Part shown: piece by piece, positions 36,834 to 45,695 of the stretch | Numbering within the stretch: position 1 is the stretch's first letter | How the letters are laid out: every line of letters starts with the position of its first letter | The notes under the pieces: generated by a model | Seen by the model: the letters and a program-made list of their open reading frames with translations, nothing else | What the model was told of the DNA's origin: nothing | Database searches by the model: none | From: a bacterium M00.F.Ca.ET.205.01.1.1 | GTDB lineage: Bacteria > Pseudomonadota > Alphaproteobacteria > Rhizobiales > Rhizobiaceae | DNA: 64,000 bases | Direction: 5' to 3' | NCBI GenBank assembly: GCA_004791255.1 | Contig: SRUQ01000004.1 | Coordinates: 634,031-698,030, forward strand | Translations under genes and position numbers: made by a program

Positions 36834-37745
36834 ATGACGGTCAGGATCGGCATCAATCCCATCACCTGGAGCAATGACGACGTCCCCGCGCTCGGCGGGG
36901 ACACGCCGCTGGAAACCTGCCTGTCGGAGACGGCCCTGGCCGGCTATCGCGGCACCGAGCTCGGCGGCAAATTCCCCCGGGATAGCGCGGTGCTCGGCCC
37001 GATTCTCGGCGCGCACGGGTTGGAGCTCGTCTCGGGCTGGTATGACGGCCGCATCTTCGACCACACCGTCGAGGAGGAGTTCAACGCGATCAGACCCCAT
37101 CTGACGCTGCTGCGCGATCTCGGAGCGGACCACGTCGTCTATGCCGACACCTCGCGCGGCCGTCACGACAGCATCTTCGCGCCGATTTCGCAGCGCCCTC
37201 GCCTCACGTCAGGCCAATGGCCCACCTATGGCGAAAAGCTGACCCGGCTTGCCGACCGCATGGCGCGGTTCGGCGTCGGCATGGCCTTCCACCACCATAT
37301 GGGCACCATCGTCGAGACCGATGAGGAGGTCGACCGGCTGATGGCGGCGACGGACAGGAGCGTCGGCCTGCTGTTCGACACCGGCCACTGCCTGTTCTCG
37401 GGCGGCGATCCAGCCGCGCTGTTGGCGCGGCATCTCGAGCGCGTCGTCCATTTCCATTGCAAGGATGTTCGGCGCGCGGTGCTCGACCGGGCGCGGCGTG
37501 AGGATATGAGTTTCATGGCCGCGGTGATGGAAGGGATCTTCACCGTTCCCGGTGACGGTTCCGTCGACTTCCCGGCGCTGCTCAAACCGCTGGCCACGCA
37601 TGGCTACCAGGGCTGGCTGGTCGTCGAAGCCGAGCAGGATCCGGCCAGGGCGCATCCATTGACCTATGCCAGGAAGGGATACGCCTCACTGCTTGCCGCG
37701 GCGCGCCAGGGTGGTTTCGAGGTGGCGACAAGAGACATGGCCTGA
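36834..37745 (+). CDS. IolE/MocC-like sugar-phosphate-isomerase-fold dehydratase
   Basis: This 303-residue protein belongs to the TIM-barrel family that includes myo-inosose-2 dehydratase (IolE) and the rhizopine catabolism protein MocC. It has the N-terminal IGINPITWSNDD, a conserved GYRGTELGGKFP, the barrel strand HHHMGTIVETDEEVDRL and a metal-site region LLFDTGHCLFSGGDP, with VHFHCKDVR and PGDGSVDFPALL near the C-terminus. The expected metal ligands (Glu, Asp, His, Glu) appear present. IolE converts 2-keto-myo-inositol to the diketone. The next genes encode a small HTH protein and a MocR-type regulator, which suggests a moc-like locus. Confidence 0.85.
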   Translation: MTVRIGINPITWSNDDVPALGGDTPLETCLSETALAGYRGTELGGKFPRDSAVLGPILGAHGLELVSGWYDGRIFDHTVEEEFNAIRPHLTLLRDLGADHVVYADTSRGRHDSIFAPISQRPRLTSGQWPTYGEKLTRLADRMARFGVGMAFHHHMGTIVETDEEVDRLMAATDRSVGLLFDTGHCLFSGGDPAALLARHLERVVHFHCKDVRRAVLDRARREDMSFMAAVMEGIFTVPGDGSVDFPALLKPLATHGYQGWLVVEAEQDPARAHPLTYARKGYASLLAAARQGGFEVATRDMA

Positions 37746-37880
37746 CCGGCGCCGGGGGGCGGATTGGTCGGCCGGATGGGCGCGCGCCTCGGTGGGGGTC
37801 GCGACGCGAAGCGCCCAACGGTCCGCGCCGCGCAGCTCCCTGGGCGGCGCGGACCGAAGAATTGCCGGGACTGCAGCCCG

Positions 37881-37892
37881 AAGTCCGGACTT
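37881..37892. promoter_or_regulatory. 12-bp palindrome upstream of the small HTH gene
   Basis: AAGTCCGGACTT is a perfect 12-base palindrome with a central CG, 52 bases upstream of the small HTH gene. The form resembles LacI-type operators, so it may be the binding site of the LacI headpiece encoded just downstream. Inference only. Confidence 0.45.
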
Positions 37893-37944
37893 TCGAGCTT
37901 GAGGCTGGCGGGCGGCCGTGCCTTGATGCGGATGGAGGAACGAC

Positions 37945-38151
37945 ATGACTTTCGAGGCTGCCCTTGGCATGGAACGGCTGTGCACGATCCGCGAGATCGC
38001 CGACAAGGCCGAGCTTGGCACGGCGACGGTGCACCGCGCGCTCAAGAACAGCCGCGAGATCCGCCCGCAAACCCGTCGCCTGGTGCTCGACACGGTGTGC
38101 CGGCTGAACGAGGAAAAGATCGCCCGCGCCGCACGGCTTGTCGGGGACTGA
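37945..38151 (+). CDS. stand-alone LacI-type DNA-binding headpiece (68 residues)
   Basis: This small protein contains little more than a LacI-type HTH: TIREIADKAELGTATVHRAL is the recognition unit, and the chain ends near a hinge-like AARLVGD with no effector-binding domain. The strong GGAGG six bases before the ATG suggests it is translated. The stop is eight bases before the MocR-type gene, so the two are probably coupled. It could be a remnant of a truncated LacI regulator or a functional mini-repressor. No frame in the following DNA continues the LacI effector domain, because the MocR gene starts immediately. Confidence 0.7.
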   Translation: MTFEAALGMERLCTIREIADKAELGTATVHRALKNSREIRPQTRRLVLDTVCRLNEEKIARAARLVGD

Positions 38152-38159
38152 CGCCTGAC

Positions 38160-39626
38160 ATGGCCGACCCCATGCGCCTCTCCCTCGATATCATGTCGGT
38201 CGATCGCGCATCGGAAGAACCGATGCACCGGCAGATCTACGGGGCCTTGCGGCGGTTCATCCTCGACGGCCAGATCCCGCAAAACACGCTCCTGCCCTCG
38301 ACGCGTTCGCTGGCCGAGGATCTGAAGGTCGGCCGCAACACGGTGATCGCCGCCTACGACCAGCTCCTCGCCGAAGGCTTCATCGAGGCGCGCGCCGGAT
38401 CCGGCACCTGGGTGGCGCCGATCCAGCGCGACCGGCCGCGGGCTTCGCTGCGCCCCAGGCTAGGCATGCCGCAGAAACTGTCGCGGCGCGGCCAGACCAT
38501 CGTCAACGGGCCGCAGCCGCCGCGCAATGCCGGCGTCATCAACTTCCATCCCGGGGTGCCGGAGACGGCGTCGTTTCCGTTCTCGATCTGGTCGAGCCTT
38601 CTGGTGCGCAACGCGCGCAGCCGCGACGAGAACCTGCTCGGCTACATCTCCTTCGCCGGCCATCCCGGCCTGCGCCAGGCGATTGCTTCGACCATCAGCC
38701 TGTCGCGCGGCATCAACTGTACCGCCGACCAGGTGATCATCGTCACCGGTGCGCAGGCAGCCCTTGACCTCGTCTCGCGCGTCCTGATGGACGAGGGCGA
38801 CCATGTCTGGATGGAGGAGCCCGGCTATCTCGGCGCCAAGAGCGCGTTCCTGGCCAGCGGCGCCAAGCTCGCGCCGCTCAAGGTCGACCGGCGCGGCTGG
38901 CATCTCGCCGACCCGGACCTGCCGCCGCCACGGCTGATCTATGTGACGCCGTCCTGCCAGTGGCCGTTCGGCACCATCATGCGCATCGAGGAGCGACTGC
39001 AACTCCTCGACATCGCCGAACGCAACGGCGCCTGGATCGTCGAGGACGATTATGACGGCGAATACCGCTTCCACGGCCGGCCGGTGCCGGCGCTGCGCGG
39101 CCTCGATCATGCCGACCGCGTCGTCTATATCGGCTCCTTCGGCAAGACGCTGATCCCGGCGCTACGCATCGGCTACCTGATAGTGCCGCGCGAACTTTCC
39201 GTACCTTTCGACAGGGCGGTCTCGATCACCGGCCAGTTCGCGCCGCTGATCCTGCAGGCGACGGTCAACGACTTCATCACCCAGGGCTATTTCGCCACGC
39301 ATCTCAAACGCATGCGCCGGCTCTACGCCCGCCGCCAGGCAAACTTCGTCAAACTCTGCCGGGACCATCTGACGGACTGGATCACCGTGTCGGAAAACGA
39401 TTCCGGCATGCAGCTGCTGGCCAGTTTTGTCAGGCCCTACAGCGATAGCGACGTGGTCGCCGCCGCGCTCAAGGAAGGGCTCGACGTGCAGGGCATCTCG
39501 ATCAACTACCATTCGAGCGAACCCGAACACGGCCTGCTTCTCGGCTACGCCGCGATGGATGAGCGGCAGATCCTGCGCGCCGTGCTGGCCCTGCGCGCCG
39601 CCTTTGTCAGGCTGGACAGAAGCTAG
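38160..39626 (+). CDS. MocR/PdxR-family regulator (GntR HTH fused to aminotransferase domain)
   Basis: This 488-residue regulator joins a GntR-type winged helix (about residues 20-90, with LPSTRSLAEDLKVGRNTVIAAY) to a fold-type-I aminotransferase domain. The PLP lysine is Lys329 in SFGKTLIPALRIGY, and VTGAQAALDLVSRVL together with DDYDGEYRFHG are further PLP-domain motifs. Such regulators sense PLP or amine ligands through the aminotransferase domain; the family is named after the rhizopine regulator MocR. Its gene follows the LacI headpiece and the IolE/MocC-like gene. An amino-cyclitol or another amine could be the effector. Confidence 0.92.
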   Translation: MADPMRLSLDIMSVDRASEEPMHRQIYGALRRFILDGQIPQNTLLPSTRSLAEDLKVGRNTVIAAYDQLLAEGFIEARAGSGTWVAPIQRDRPRASLRPRLGMPQKLSRRGQTIVNGPQPPRNAGVINFHPGVPETASFPFSIWSSLLVRNARSRDENLLGYISFAGHPGLRQAIASTISLSRGINCTADQVIIVTGAQAALDLVSRVLMDEGDHVWMEEPGYLGAKSAFLASGAKLAPLKVDRRGWHLADPDLPPPRLIYVTPSCQWPFGTIMRIEERLQLLDIAERNGAWIVEDDYDGEYRFHGRPVPALRGLDHADRVVYIGSFGKTLIPALRIGYLIVPRELSVPFDRAVSITGQFAPLILQATVNDFITQGYFATHLKRMRRLYARRQANFVKLCRDHLTDWITVSENDSGMQLLASFVRPYSDSDVVAAALKEGLDVQGISINYHSSEPEHGLLLGYAAMDERQILRAVLALRAAFVRLDRS

Positions 39627-39812
39627 CGCCTGGGCGGCCCATTTCATTGACCCGGTTGAAACAATCGCCCGCAGCGTTTAACAATTGCGCCATCGGTCTT
39701 GCTGTTCCACGCGTCAGCGCAACAGCCCCCAGGCCGAACCTCCTGGAAAATTCGAATATGCTGGCCGCCAAACACGGCGGCCAATGGATTCATTCAATCG
39801 AAGAGGATTCTC

Positions 39813-40178
39813 ATGCGAACCGCATCCTGTTCCTGCCGGCAACTGAAAATCTCCTGTGCCGGAGAGCCGCGACTGGTCGCGCTCTGCCATTGCCTCGACT
39901 GCCAGAGACGGACAGGCAGCACATACAGCGTCGCCGCCTTCTTTCAGCGCGACAAGGTGAAGGCCGAAGGCGACGTTGGCACATACAGGCGCTCGGCGCA
40001 GAGCGGCCACCACGTGACTTTCCATTTCTGCCCCAGTTGCGGCTCGAGCGTCTTCTGGGAGCCCGAGCGAAAGCCGGAATGGATTGCCGTCGCGGTTGGC
40101 TGCTTTGCCGACCCGGCATTTCCGGCGCCATCAAATAATGGCTGGGAAGAACGGCGTCACCACTGGGTTTGCCGTTAA
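39813..40178 (+). CDS. GFA family zinc protein (glutathione-dependent formaldehyde-activating enzyme fold)
   Basis: This 121-residue protein has the GFA/CENP-V fold, which holds structural and catalytic zinc. The cysteines fit the family: CSCRQLKISC at the N-terminus, ALCHCLDCQRRTG in the middle and FCPSCGS near residue 75. The ATG at 39813 is preceded by AGAGGA; open frame upstream is not conserved and is not used. Most members have no proven substrate, and formaldehyde activation itself is doubtful for many. It lies after the MocR-type gene with a gap of 186 bases, so it is probably separate. Confidence 0.85.
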   Translation: MRTASCSCRQLKISCAGEPRLVALCHCLDCQRRTGSTYSVAAFFQRDKVKAEGDVGTYRRSAQSGHHVTFHFCPSCGSSVFWEPERKPEWIAVAVGCFADPAFPAPSNNGWEERRHHWVCR

Positions 40179-40338
40179 GCAGTTAAGGGGAGTCAAGTCC
40201 GGCTGCCGGCTGCGAAAGGCGCCAATTGGTCGGCATGCGCCTTGGCGAAGGCCGGCGGCCGTGGCGTGCGCGCCATAGACTCCTCTTCCCATGAAAACAG
40301 AATGAGGAACCTTTCCGGCTGGCGAAGCGATCTTTGTC

Positions 40339-40781
40339 CTATTGGTTGATCTCGGGTTCGACGAGCTTGGCCAGGTTTCGCAGCGATTCCTGCCAGCCGA
40401 GATAGCAAGCTTCCGCCGGAATGACGTCCGGAATGCCGGCCTGCGTGATGTTCACTTCGGTGCCGACAGACACTTTCTTCATGGTAACTGTGACATCCAT
40501 CTGGCCCGGCAGATTGGGATCGTCGAAGCGATCTGTATAGCGCAGGAGCTCACCCGGAACGAGCTCGACATATTCGCCGCCAAGGAGTGGCTGTCGCCGG
40601 TGGTGAAGTTGCGGAACGACATCTTGAACGTGCCGCCGACTTTGCCCTCGAAGTGATGAACCGTGCAGGTGAAGCCGTTCGGCGGCAGCCATTTGGCAAG
40701 CGCATCGGCCTCAAGGAAAGCGCGATAGACCTTCTGCGGGCTGGTTGTCAGGACGCGGTGCAGACGGACGGTGCTGGGCAT
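40339..40781 (-). pseudogene. AHSA1/SRPBCC-domain protein, disrupted by a one-base frameshift
   Basis: A SRPBCC/AHSA1 family protein is encoded here in two frames. The N-terminal part begins at 40781 with AAGGAG upstream (RLHRVLTTSPQKVYRAFLEA through RNFTTGDSHS). The C-terminal part continues in the next frame with GGEYVELVPGELLRYTDRFD through ESLRNLAKLVEPEINQ. The join lies at about 40580-40585, where one base seems missing in CCTTGG, which would normally read TTC-GGC. Either the gene has recently decayed or there is a sequencing error. With one base restored it would give about 147 residues. Proteins of this kind are often activator-of-Hsp90-like or stress-related, but no role is known. Confidence 0.85.
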
Positions 40782-40879
40782 TTCGATACTCCTTGTGTTT
40801 GCTCGATGTCCCAAGGACGAACCGATCCTTGCCGAGCCGACACAGGCTATCCAATTTTTTGCCCCCTCACGACCCCTGC

Positions 40880-42124
40880 CTAATTGACGCTGTCGAACTT
40901 CTGCAAATCCACGGGGGCTGCCTTGCGCAGTTCCACATCGTCCAGCGAGGCATGTTCCAGCGCCACCCGCGCCGCCGCGTCGATGTTGTGGATCATGTCG
41001 TCGATATCGGCATCGCCATGCGCCGGGTTCATGGCGATCATCACCGTGCGGTTGAGGATGTCGAGCGAACCCTTGCCGAGATCGTCGGCATAATCGAGCC
41101 GCAAGCCCTTGTTCTCCGGCAGCGTATAGGGGTTCAGCGCCGGGTGGTGAGCGCCCTCATGCATCAGCACCTGGTCCCACTGGGTGAAATTGTGACGGCC
41201 GGTCTTGCCGGCAATGACGCTCGGAATGGTCTTCGAAAAAATCTGCGCCGCCTGTTCGCTGGGCAGGAGATACATCACCTGCGCCGCGCAATCGTCGTCG
41301 GGGCTGTTCATCGGCGATGCCGTCAGGCCGAGATTGCCGAGATGCCTGGTGCCGGCCAGCACCTTCTTCTTCTCAGCCCGCATCGCCTTGATGATGCCGT
41401 CCAGCCGGTCGAGCTGGACGTTGAGCATCGCCCCCATCAGCTCCGAGGCGCGCGCCCCGATGCCGGCGAACGGCTTGATGCTGTCGTTGCGGCCTTGCCA
41501 GTAGAAATGGCAGGGATCGATGGCGCAGCGCGCCCGTTCCGCCACTCTCGGGTCACTGGTGGCGATGCCGCCGCCCTCGCCCGAGGTCATATTCTTGAAA
41601 TAGTTGAAGGAATAGGCTCCGGCATGACCGATCGAGCCAAGCTTTTTTCCGTCGTAGCTGCCACCAATCCCTTGGCAGACATCTTCCAGCACAAGCAACC
41701 CGCGCTTCTGCGCGATGTCCATGATGGCGTTCATGTTGCAGGCTGCCCCCCACATATGCACCGGGATGACCGCCTTGGTGCGCGGGCCGATAGCGTCGCG
41801 CAGCGCCACGGGATCGACGGTCAGGCTCTCGTCGATGTCGACGATGACGGGAATGGCGCCGACCGACAGCACGGCGGTCGCCGTCGCCATATAGGTGTGC
41901 GCGGGCACCAGCACCTCGTCGCCAGGGCCGATGCCGAGGCCGATCAGCCCGGCGGCAAGCCCATAGGTGCCGCTGGCGGCGAGTGCGAAATGGTCGACGC
42001 CGAGATGGCGGGCATAACGGGCCTCGAAGCGATCGCATTCACTGTCCTTGCCATAGCGGAACAGGGCGCCCGAACGGATCACTTTGGCAATGGCTTCGAT
42101 TTCTTCTTCCCCGGCGCTGTACAT
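40880..42124 (-). CDS. DegT/DnrJ/EryC1/StrS-family PLP aminotransferase
   Basis: This is a 414-residue sugar or cyclitol aminotransferase of fold type I. The start at 42124 has GGAGG seven bases upstream. The N-terminal SGALFRYGKDSECDRFEARY, LVPAHTYMATATAVL, EDVCQGIGGSYDGKKLGSIG and the catalytic Lys177 in YSFNYFKNMTSGEGGG match the family. Such enzymes transaminate keto sugars or keto cyclitols such as scyllo-inosose; MosB of the rhizopine mos locus belongs to the same family. Its gene is divergent from the ChbG-like deacetylase and near an IolE/MocC-like gene, so an amino-cyclitol or amino-sugar role is reasonable. The exact substrate cannot be read from sequence. Confidence 0.88.
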   Translation of the reverse strand: MYSAGEEEIEAIAKVIRSGALFRYGKDSECDRFEARYARHLGVDHFALAASGTYGLAAGLIGLGIGPGDEVLVPAHTYMATATAVLSVGAIPVIVDIDESLTVDPVALRDAIGPRTKAVIPVHMWGAACNMNAIMDIAQKRGLLVLEDVCQGIGGSYDGKKLGSIGHAGAYSFNYFKNMTSGEGGGIATSDPRVAERARCAIDPCHFYWQGRNDSIKPFAGIGARASELMGAMLNVQLDRLDGIIKAMRAEKKKVLAGTRHLGNLGLTASPMNSPDDDCAAQVMYLLPSEQAAQIFSKTIPSVIAGKTGRHNFTQWDQVLMHEGAHHPALNPYTLPENKGLRLDYADDLGKGSLDILNRTVMIAMNPAHGDADIDDMIHNIDAAARVALEHASLDDVELRKAAPVDLQKFDSVN

Positions 42125-42395
42125 AGCGGCCTCCGTCGCTTGATGGTGCGGGAAGATGTACGCTTGGCGGCGCTGTTTGAAAGAACCACTCCGCCGCGAT
42201 CTGACCAAGCCATCCGGTGAAGACGGCAGTCATTGCCAGACCGGCAATTGCAATAGGAGTGAAAAATCGTACCCATCCGATTCCGCAAAAGTGGCCCTGT
42301 CGGAGCAACCGCTTTCGGCGTTCCATTCCGTCCAGTTGGGCAAACGGCGGTTCCATGCGACACGGAACACACTTTGGAAGACCCTCGCGACCGGC

Positions 42396-43376
42396 ATGCC
42401 GGCGAGAAGACTTCCATCCGTGAGCGCGACCGGCTCCAGACGGCGGCTCGTACTGCACGAAGACGATGTCGGCATGTGCCACGGCGCCAACAGCGCCTTC
42501 CTCGAACTGAGCCGGCTCGGTGCCTGCAGTTCGGGCGCGGTCATGGTGCCATGCCCCTGGTTCCTCGAAATCGCTGAGGCGGCCGCCCACGATCCCAGGC
42601 TTGATCTCGGCGTCCACCTCACGCTCAATGCCGAGAAGCAGCATTACAAATGGCGGCCGTTGACCACGCCTTCCCGTGCGGCCGGCCTGACCGACGAGTT
42701 CGGCTTCTTCTGGCCCGATGTGGCAACGACCCGCCGCAAGGCGGTGCCGCAAGCCGTCGAAACCGAATTGCGTGCCCAGATCGACGCCGCCTACCGCGCC
42801 GGCATCGACGTCACCCATCTTGATGCCCATATGGGCGCGGCGCTGTCGCCGGAATTCTGCGACATCTACATCAGGCTCGGCCTGGAATACCGGCTGCCAG
42901 TCCTGCTGACCAAGACGCTGTCCGCCTATTCGCCCAACGACAATCTGGTCGGCGTCACCGAGGAAGCCTTCCAGGGCGGTGTGTCGAAGGCCCGCAAGGC
43001 CGGCTTTGCCATCTTCGACGCCGCCATCCAGACGACCTGGGGCCGGCCGCGCTCCCGCTCCATCGAGCCCGCCTACAAGGCGCTGGTCGACGGCGTGCGC
43101 GACGGCCTCACATTCTTCTGCCTGCACTCCAACGCGCCGGGCGAACTTGAACTGATCGAGCCGCGATCGGCCTATGTCCGCACCGAAGAATACGAGCTGT
43201 TCCGCGATAAGAGTTTTCGCGACTGGCTTGCTGCGCAAGACCTCGACATTTCAGGCATGAGGCCGCTGCGCGACGACCTGCGCGCGGCGCTTTCGACATC
43301 GCACGGCGGCACCGCCGCAGACCATCAATCGGCATCGGCAACGGCCCGCAAAGCGGCCACCCGATCCACGACGTGA
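42396..43376 (+). CDS. ChbG/HpnK (YdjC) family carbohydrate deacetylase
   Basis: This 326-residue protein of the YdjC/ChbG family removes N-acetyl groups from sugars such as chitooligosaccharides or hopanoid-linked glucosamine. It has the metal-site start LVLHEDDVGMCHGANSAF and the histidine-rich THLDAHMGAALSPEF, followed by FCLHSNAPGE. The start is uncertain: ATG at 42396 is used, but GTG at 42420 is closer to the conserved part. It is divergent from the DegT-type aminotransferase across a 271-base gap and upstream of a sugar ABC importer, so it may process an imported N-acylated amino sugar. Confidence 0.82.
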   Translation: MPARRLPSVSATGSRRRLVLHEDDVGMCHGANSAFLELSRLGACSSGAVMVPCPWFLEIAEAAAHDPRLDLGVHLTLNAEKQHYKWRPLTTPSRAAGLTDEFGFFWPDVATTRRKAVPQAVETELRAQIDAAYRAGIDVTHLDAHMGAALSPEFCDIYIRLGLEYRLPVLLTKTLSAYSPNDNLVGVTEEAFQGGVSKARKAGFAIFDAAIQTTWGRPRSRSIEPAYKALVDGVRDGLTFFCLHSNAPGELELIEPRSAYVRTEEYELFRDKSFRDWLAAQDLDISGMRPLRDDLRAALSTSHGGTAADHQSASATARKAATRSTT

Positions 43377-43396
43377 CCCGGTTCCCGCGACCGGGT
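43376..43396 (+). terminator. stem-loop at the end of the deacetylase gene
   Basis: ACCCGGT and ACCGGGT are seven-base inverted arms around a seven-base loop starting at the last base of the deacetylase stop. No T-run follows. It may partly separate this gene from the sugar importer 70 bases downstream. Confidence 0.4.
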
Positions 43397-43466
43397 TCAC
43401 GCCATGAGGAGAGCGAAGGCCTGTCGGTGACGGGCTGCTGCACTGCAACGGCAATGGGAGAGTGAC

Positions 43467-44435
43467 ATGAAGACTGTTCTGAAATTCGCGCTGGGCGCCG
43501 CCCTTTCGATCGGCGTGCTTGCCGGCATCGCGCATGCCGCCGGGTTGAAGGACCCCAAGGACGTCCACATCACCTTCGTGGTGCATGGCTCGGCCTCCGA
43601 TCCCTACTGGTCTGTGGTCAAGCGCGGTGTTGATGACGCGGCCAAGCTCACCGGCGCCAAGGTCGACTACTACGCGCCGCAGGTGTTCGACGTGGTCGAA
43701 CAGGCCCGCCTGCTCGATGCGGCTATCGCCACCAAGCCGGACGGCATCGCCGTCTCGATCGCCGACGCAAACGCGCTCGGCAAATCGGTCAAGGCGGGGC
43801 TGGCCGCCGACATACCGATGGTGGTGCTGGATTCCGGCGAGAAGGAAGGCGCCGAGCTTGGCACGACCATGTATGTCGGCACCGTCTCCGAATATGATTC
43901 CGGCAAGAAGGCCGGCGAGCGCCTGGCCAAGGAAGGCACGCTCAAGGTCGTCTGCATCAACCACGAGGTCGGCAATGTCAGCCTCGACCAGCGTTGCCAG
44001 GGCCTCAATGACGGGCTGAAGCCGTCTGGCGGCGGCACCGAAGTGCTGACTGTTTCACCCGATCCCGCCGATATCCAGCGCCGTACCGAAGCCTATCTGT
44101 CGGCGCATCCCGACACCCAGGCCGTGTTCGCGCTGGGCGCCACCGCCGCCAATCCGCTGATCCCGTTTTTCCGCGATCACGAACTGTTCGGCAAGATCAA
44201 GCTCTACACCTTCGACATCAGCCCGGAAGTGCTGGATTCGGTGGTGGCCGGTGAGATGGGCTTCGGCATGGACGCCCAGCAATATCTGATGGGCTACTTG
44301 CCGGTCGTCTATCTGGTCGAGCATGCCACGAATGGCTTCTGGCCGCAGAACAACGCCTATACCGGCCCGCTGTTCATCGATAGCCCCGACAAGGCGAAGG
44401 CCATCCTGGCGCTGGCCAAGGACGGCATCCGCTGA
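43467..44435 (+). CDS. sugar ABC transporter periplasmic binding protein (CUT2, MocB/RbsB-like)
   Basis: This is a 322-residue solute-binding protein of the ribose/inositol/rhizopine-type cluster. A Sec signal peptide ends near AHA-AGL. The mature part starts with DVHITFVVHGSASDPYWSVV and has DYYAPQVFDVVEQARLLDA, VVLDSGEKEGAELGTTMYVG and VFALGATAANPLIPF. GGGAG lies about eight bases upstream of the start. It begins a three-gene importer operon, followed by a Gfo/Idh/MocA-type dehydrogenase gene. The rhizopine-binding protein MocB is of this family; the ligand here is likely a cyclitol or sugar, but this is not proved. Confidence 0.88.
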   Translation: MKTVLKFALGAALSIGVLAGIAHAAGLKDPKDVHITFVVHGSASDPYWSVVKRGVDDAAKLTGAKVDYYAPQVFDVVEQARLLDAAIATKPDGIAVSIADANALGKSVKAGLAADIPMVVLDSGEKEGAELGTTMYVGTVSEYDSGKKAGERLAKEGTLKVVCINHEVGNVSLDQRCQGLNDGLKPSGGGTEVLTVSPDPADIQRRTEAYLSAHPDTQAVFALGATAANPLIPFFRDHELFGKIKLYTFDISPEVLDSVVAGEMGFGMDAQQYLMGYLPVVYLVEHATNGFWPQNNAYTGPLFIDSPDKAKAILALAKDGIR

Positions 44436-44519
44436 TGGACCAACAGAGCATCTCGGGAACCTCGCAAGCGGTTCCCGGATGTCCGATCGATGTAGCGGTA
44501 GCAGCGTTTGGGGAGCCTA

Positions 44520-45695
44520 ATGGCAGTCGTGGAAGACAAGGCGACACATCCGGACAGCCCGGCCAAGGACCGCTTCGGCATGACGTCGAAGCGGGCGGGC
44601 GGCGCCGATGAGCGGCTGGCCAGCACCGGCCGGCTGACCCAATGGCTGCGACGGCCGGAAGCCGGTGCGGCCGGCGGGCTCGCCGCCACCATCATCATCT
44701 TCGCCATGCTGCCGGGTGCCGCGAACCTCTATTCGCTGCAGGGGTCTATGACCTTCCTGACCTTGTCGGCGGAACTCGGCATCATCGCCACCGCGGCGGC
44801 CCTGCTCATCATCGCCGGCGAGTTCGACCTCTCCGTTGGCTCCATGGTCGGCTTCGCCGGCGTCGTCATCGGCCTGACGGTGAAATACTGGGGCCTGCCG
44901 CTATGGGGCGGCATCGCCTGCGCCTTCGCGGTGGCCATCCTGACAGGCTATCTCAACGGCCTGATCGTGGTGAAGACGCGCCTGCCCTCCTTCATCGTCA
45001 CGCTGGCCTCGCTCTACATCCTGCGCGGCCTGTCGATCGGCATCACCCGTGCCGTTACCGGCCGCACGCAGATCCCCTACATCCTCGATGGCGCGCAGGA
45101 TCCCGGCACCGCTGGGCTGTTCAACGGCCACCTGCTGACCGGCCTGTTCCATTGGATGGGCGCGCAGGGCTGGATCGCCACGCGCAGCGACGGCATTCCC
45201 TTCGTCGTCGGCATGCCGATGTCGATCGTCTGGTGGCTCGGCCTGACGGCGCTCGCCGGCTACGTGCTGACCCAGACCAAATACGGCAACTGGATCTTCG
45301 CCACCGGCGGCGATCTCAACGCCGCCCGCAATGTCGGCGTGCCGGTCGACCGGGTGAAGATCAGCCTGTTCATCTACACCGCCTGCGCCGCGACCTTGCT
45401 TGCCACCATCCAGGTGATGGAAGCCGGCTCGGCCGACACAACGCGCGGCCTGCTCAAGGAATTCGAGGCGATCATCGCGGCCGTTATCGGCGGCGTGCTG
45501 CTCACCGGCGGCTACGGCACCGTCTACGGCGTGCTGTTCGGCGCGCTGATCTTCGGCCTGGTGCAGATGGGCATCTTCTACACAGGCATCGACACCGACT
45601 GGTTCAAGGTCTTCCTCGGCATCGTCATCCTGATGGCGGTGCTGGTGAATAACTACATCCGGCTGAAGGCACTCGGGCGCGGAGGCGGCAAATGA
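44520..45695 (+). CDS. sugar ABC transporter permease (CUT2, FrcC/RbsC type)
   Basis: This 391-residue membrane subunit of a CUT2 importer has a long cytoplasmic N-terminal tail (about 45 residues) before the first helix. The motif [17 protein letters not shown] is the RbsC-type hallmark, and about ten hydrophobic helices follow. The ATG at 44520 has GGGGAG upstream; an in-frame TTG four codons earlier is less likely. It overlaps the ATPase gene by four bases (ATGA) and follows the binding-protein gene by 84 bases. Confidence 0.9.
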   Translation: MAVVEDKATHPDSPAKDRFGMTSKRAGGADERLASTGRLTQWLRRPEAGAAGGLAATIIIFAMLPGAANLYSLQGSMTFLTLSAELGIIATAAALLIIAGEFDLSVGSMVGFAGVVIGLTVKYWGLPLWGGIACAFAVAILTGYLNGLIVVKTRLPSFIVTLASLYILRGLSIGITRAVTGRTQIPYILDGAQDPGTAGLFNGHLLTGLFHWMGAQGWIATRSDGIPFVVGMPMSIVWWLGLTALAGYVLTQTKYGNWIFATGGDLNAARNVGVPVDRVKISLFIYTACAATLLATIQVMEAGSADTTRGLLKEFEAIIAAVIGGVLLTGGYGTVYGVLFGALIFGLVQMGIFYTGIDTDWFKVFLGIVILMAVLVNNYIRLKALGRGGGK

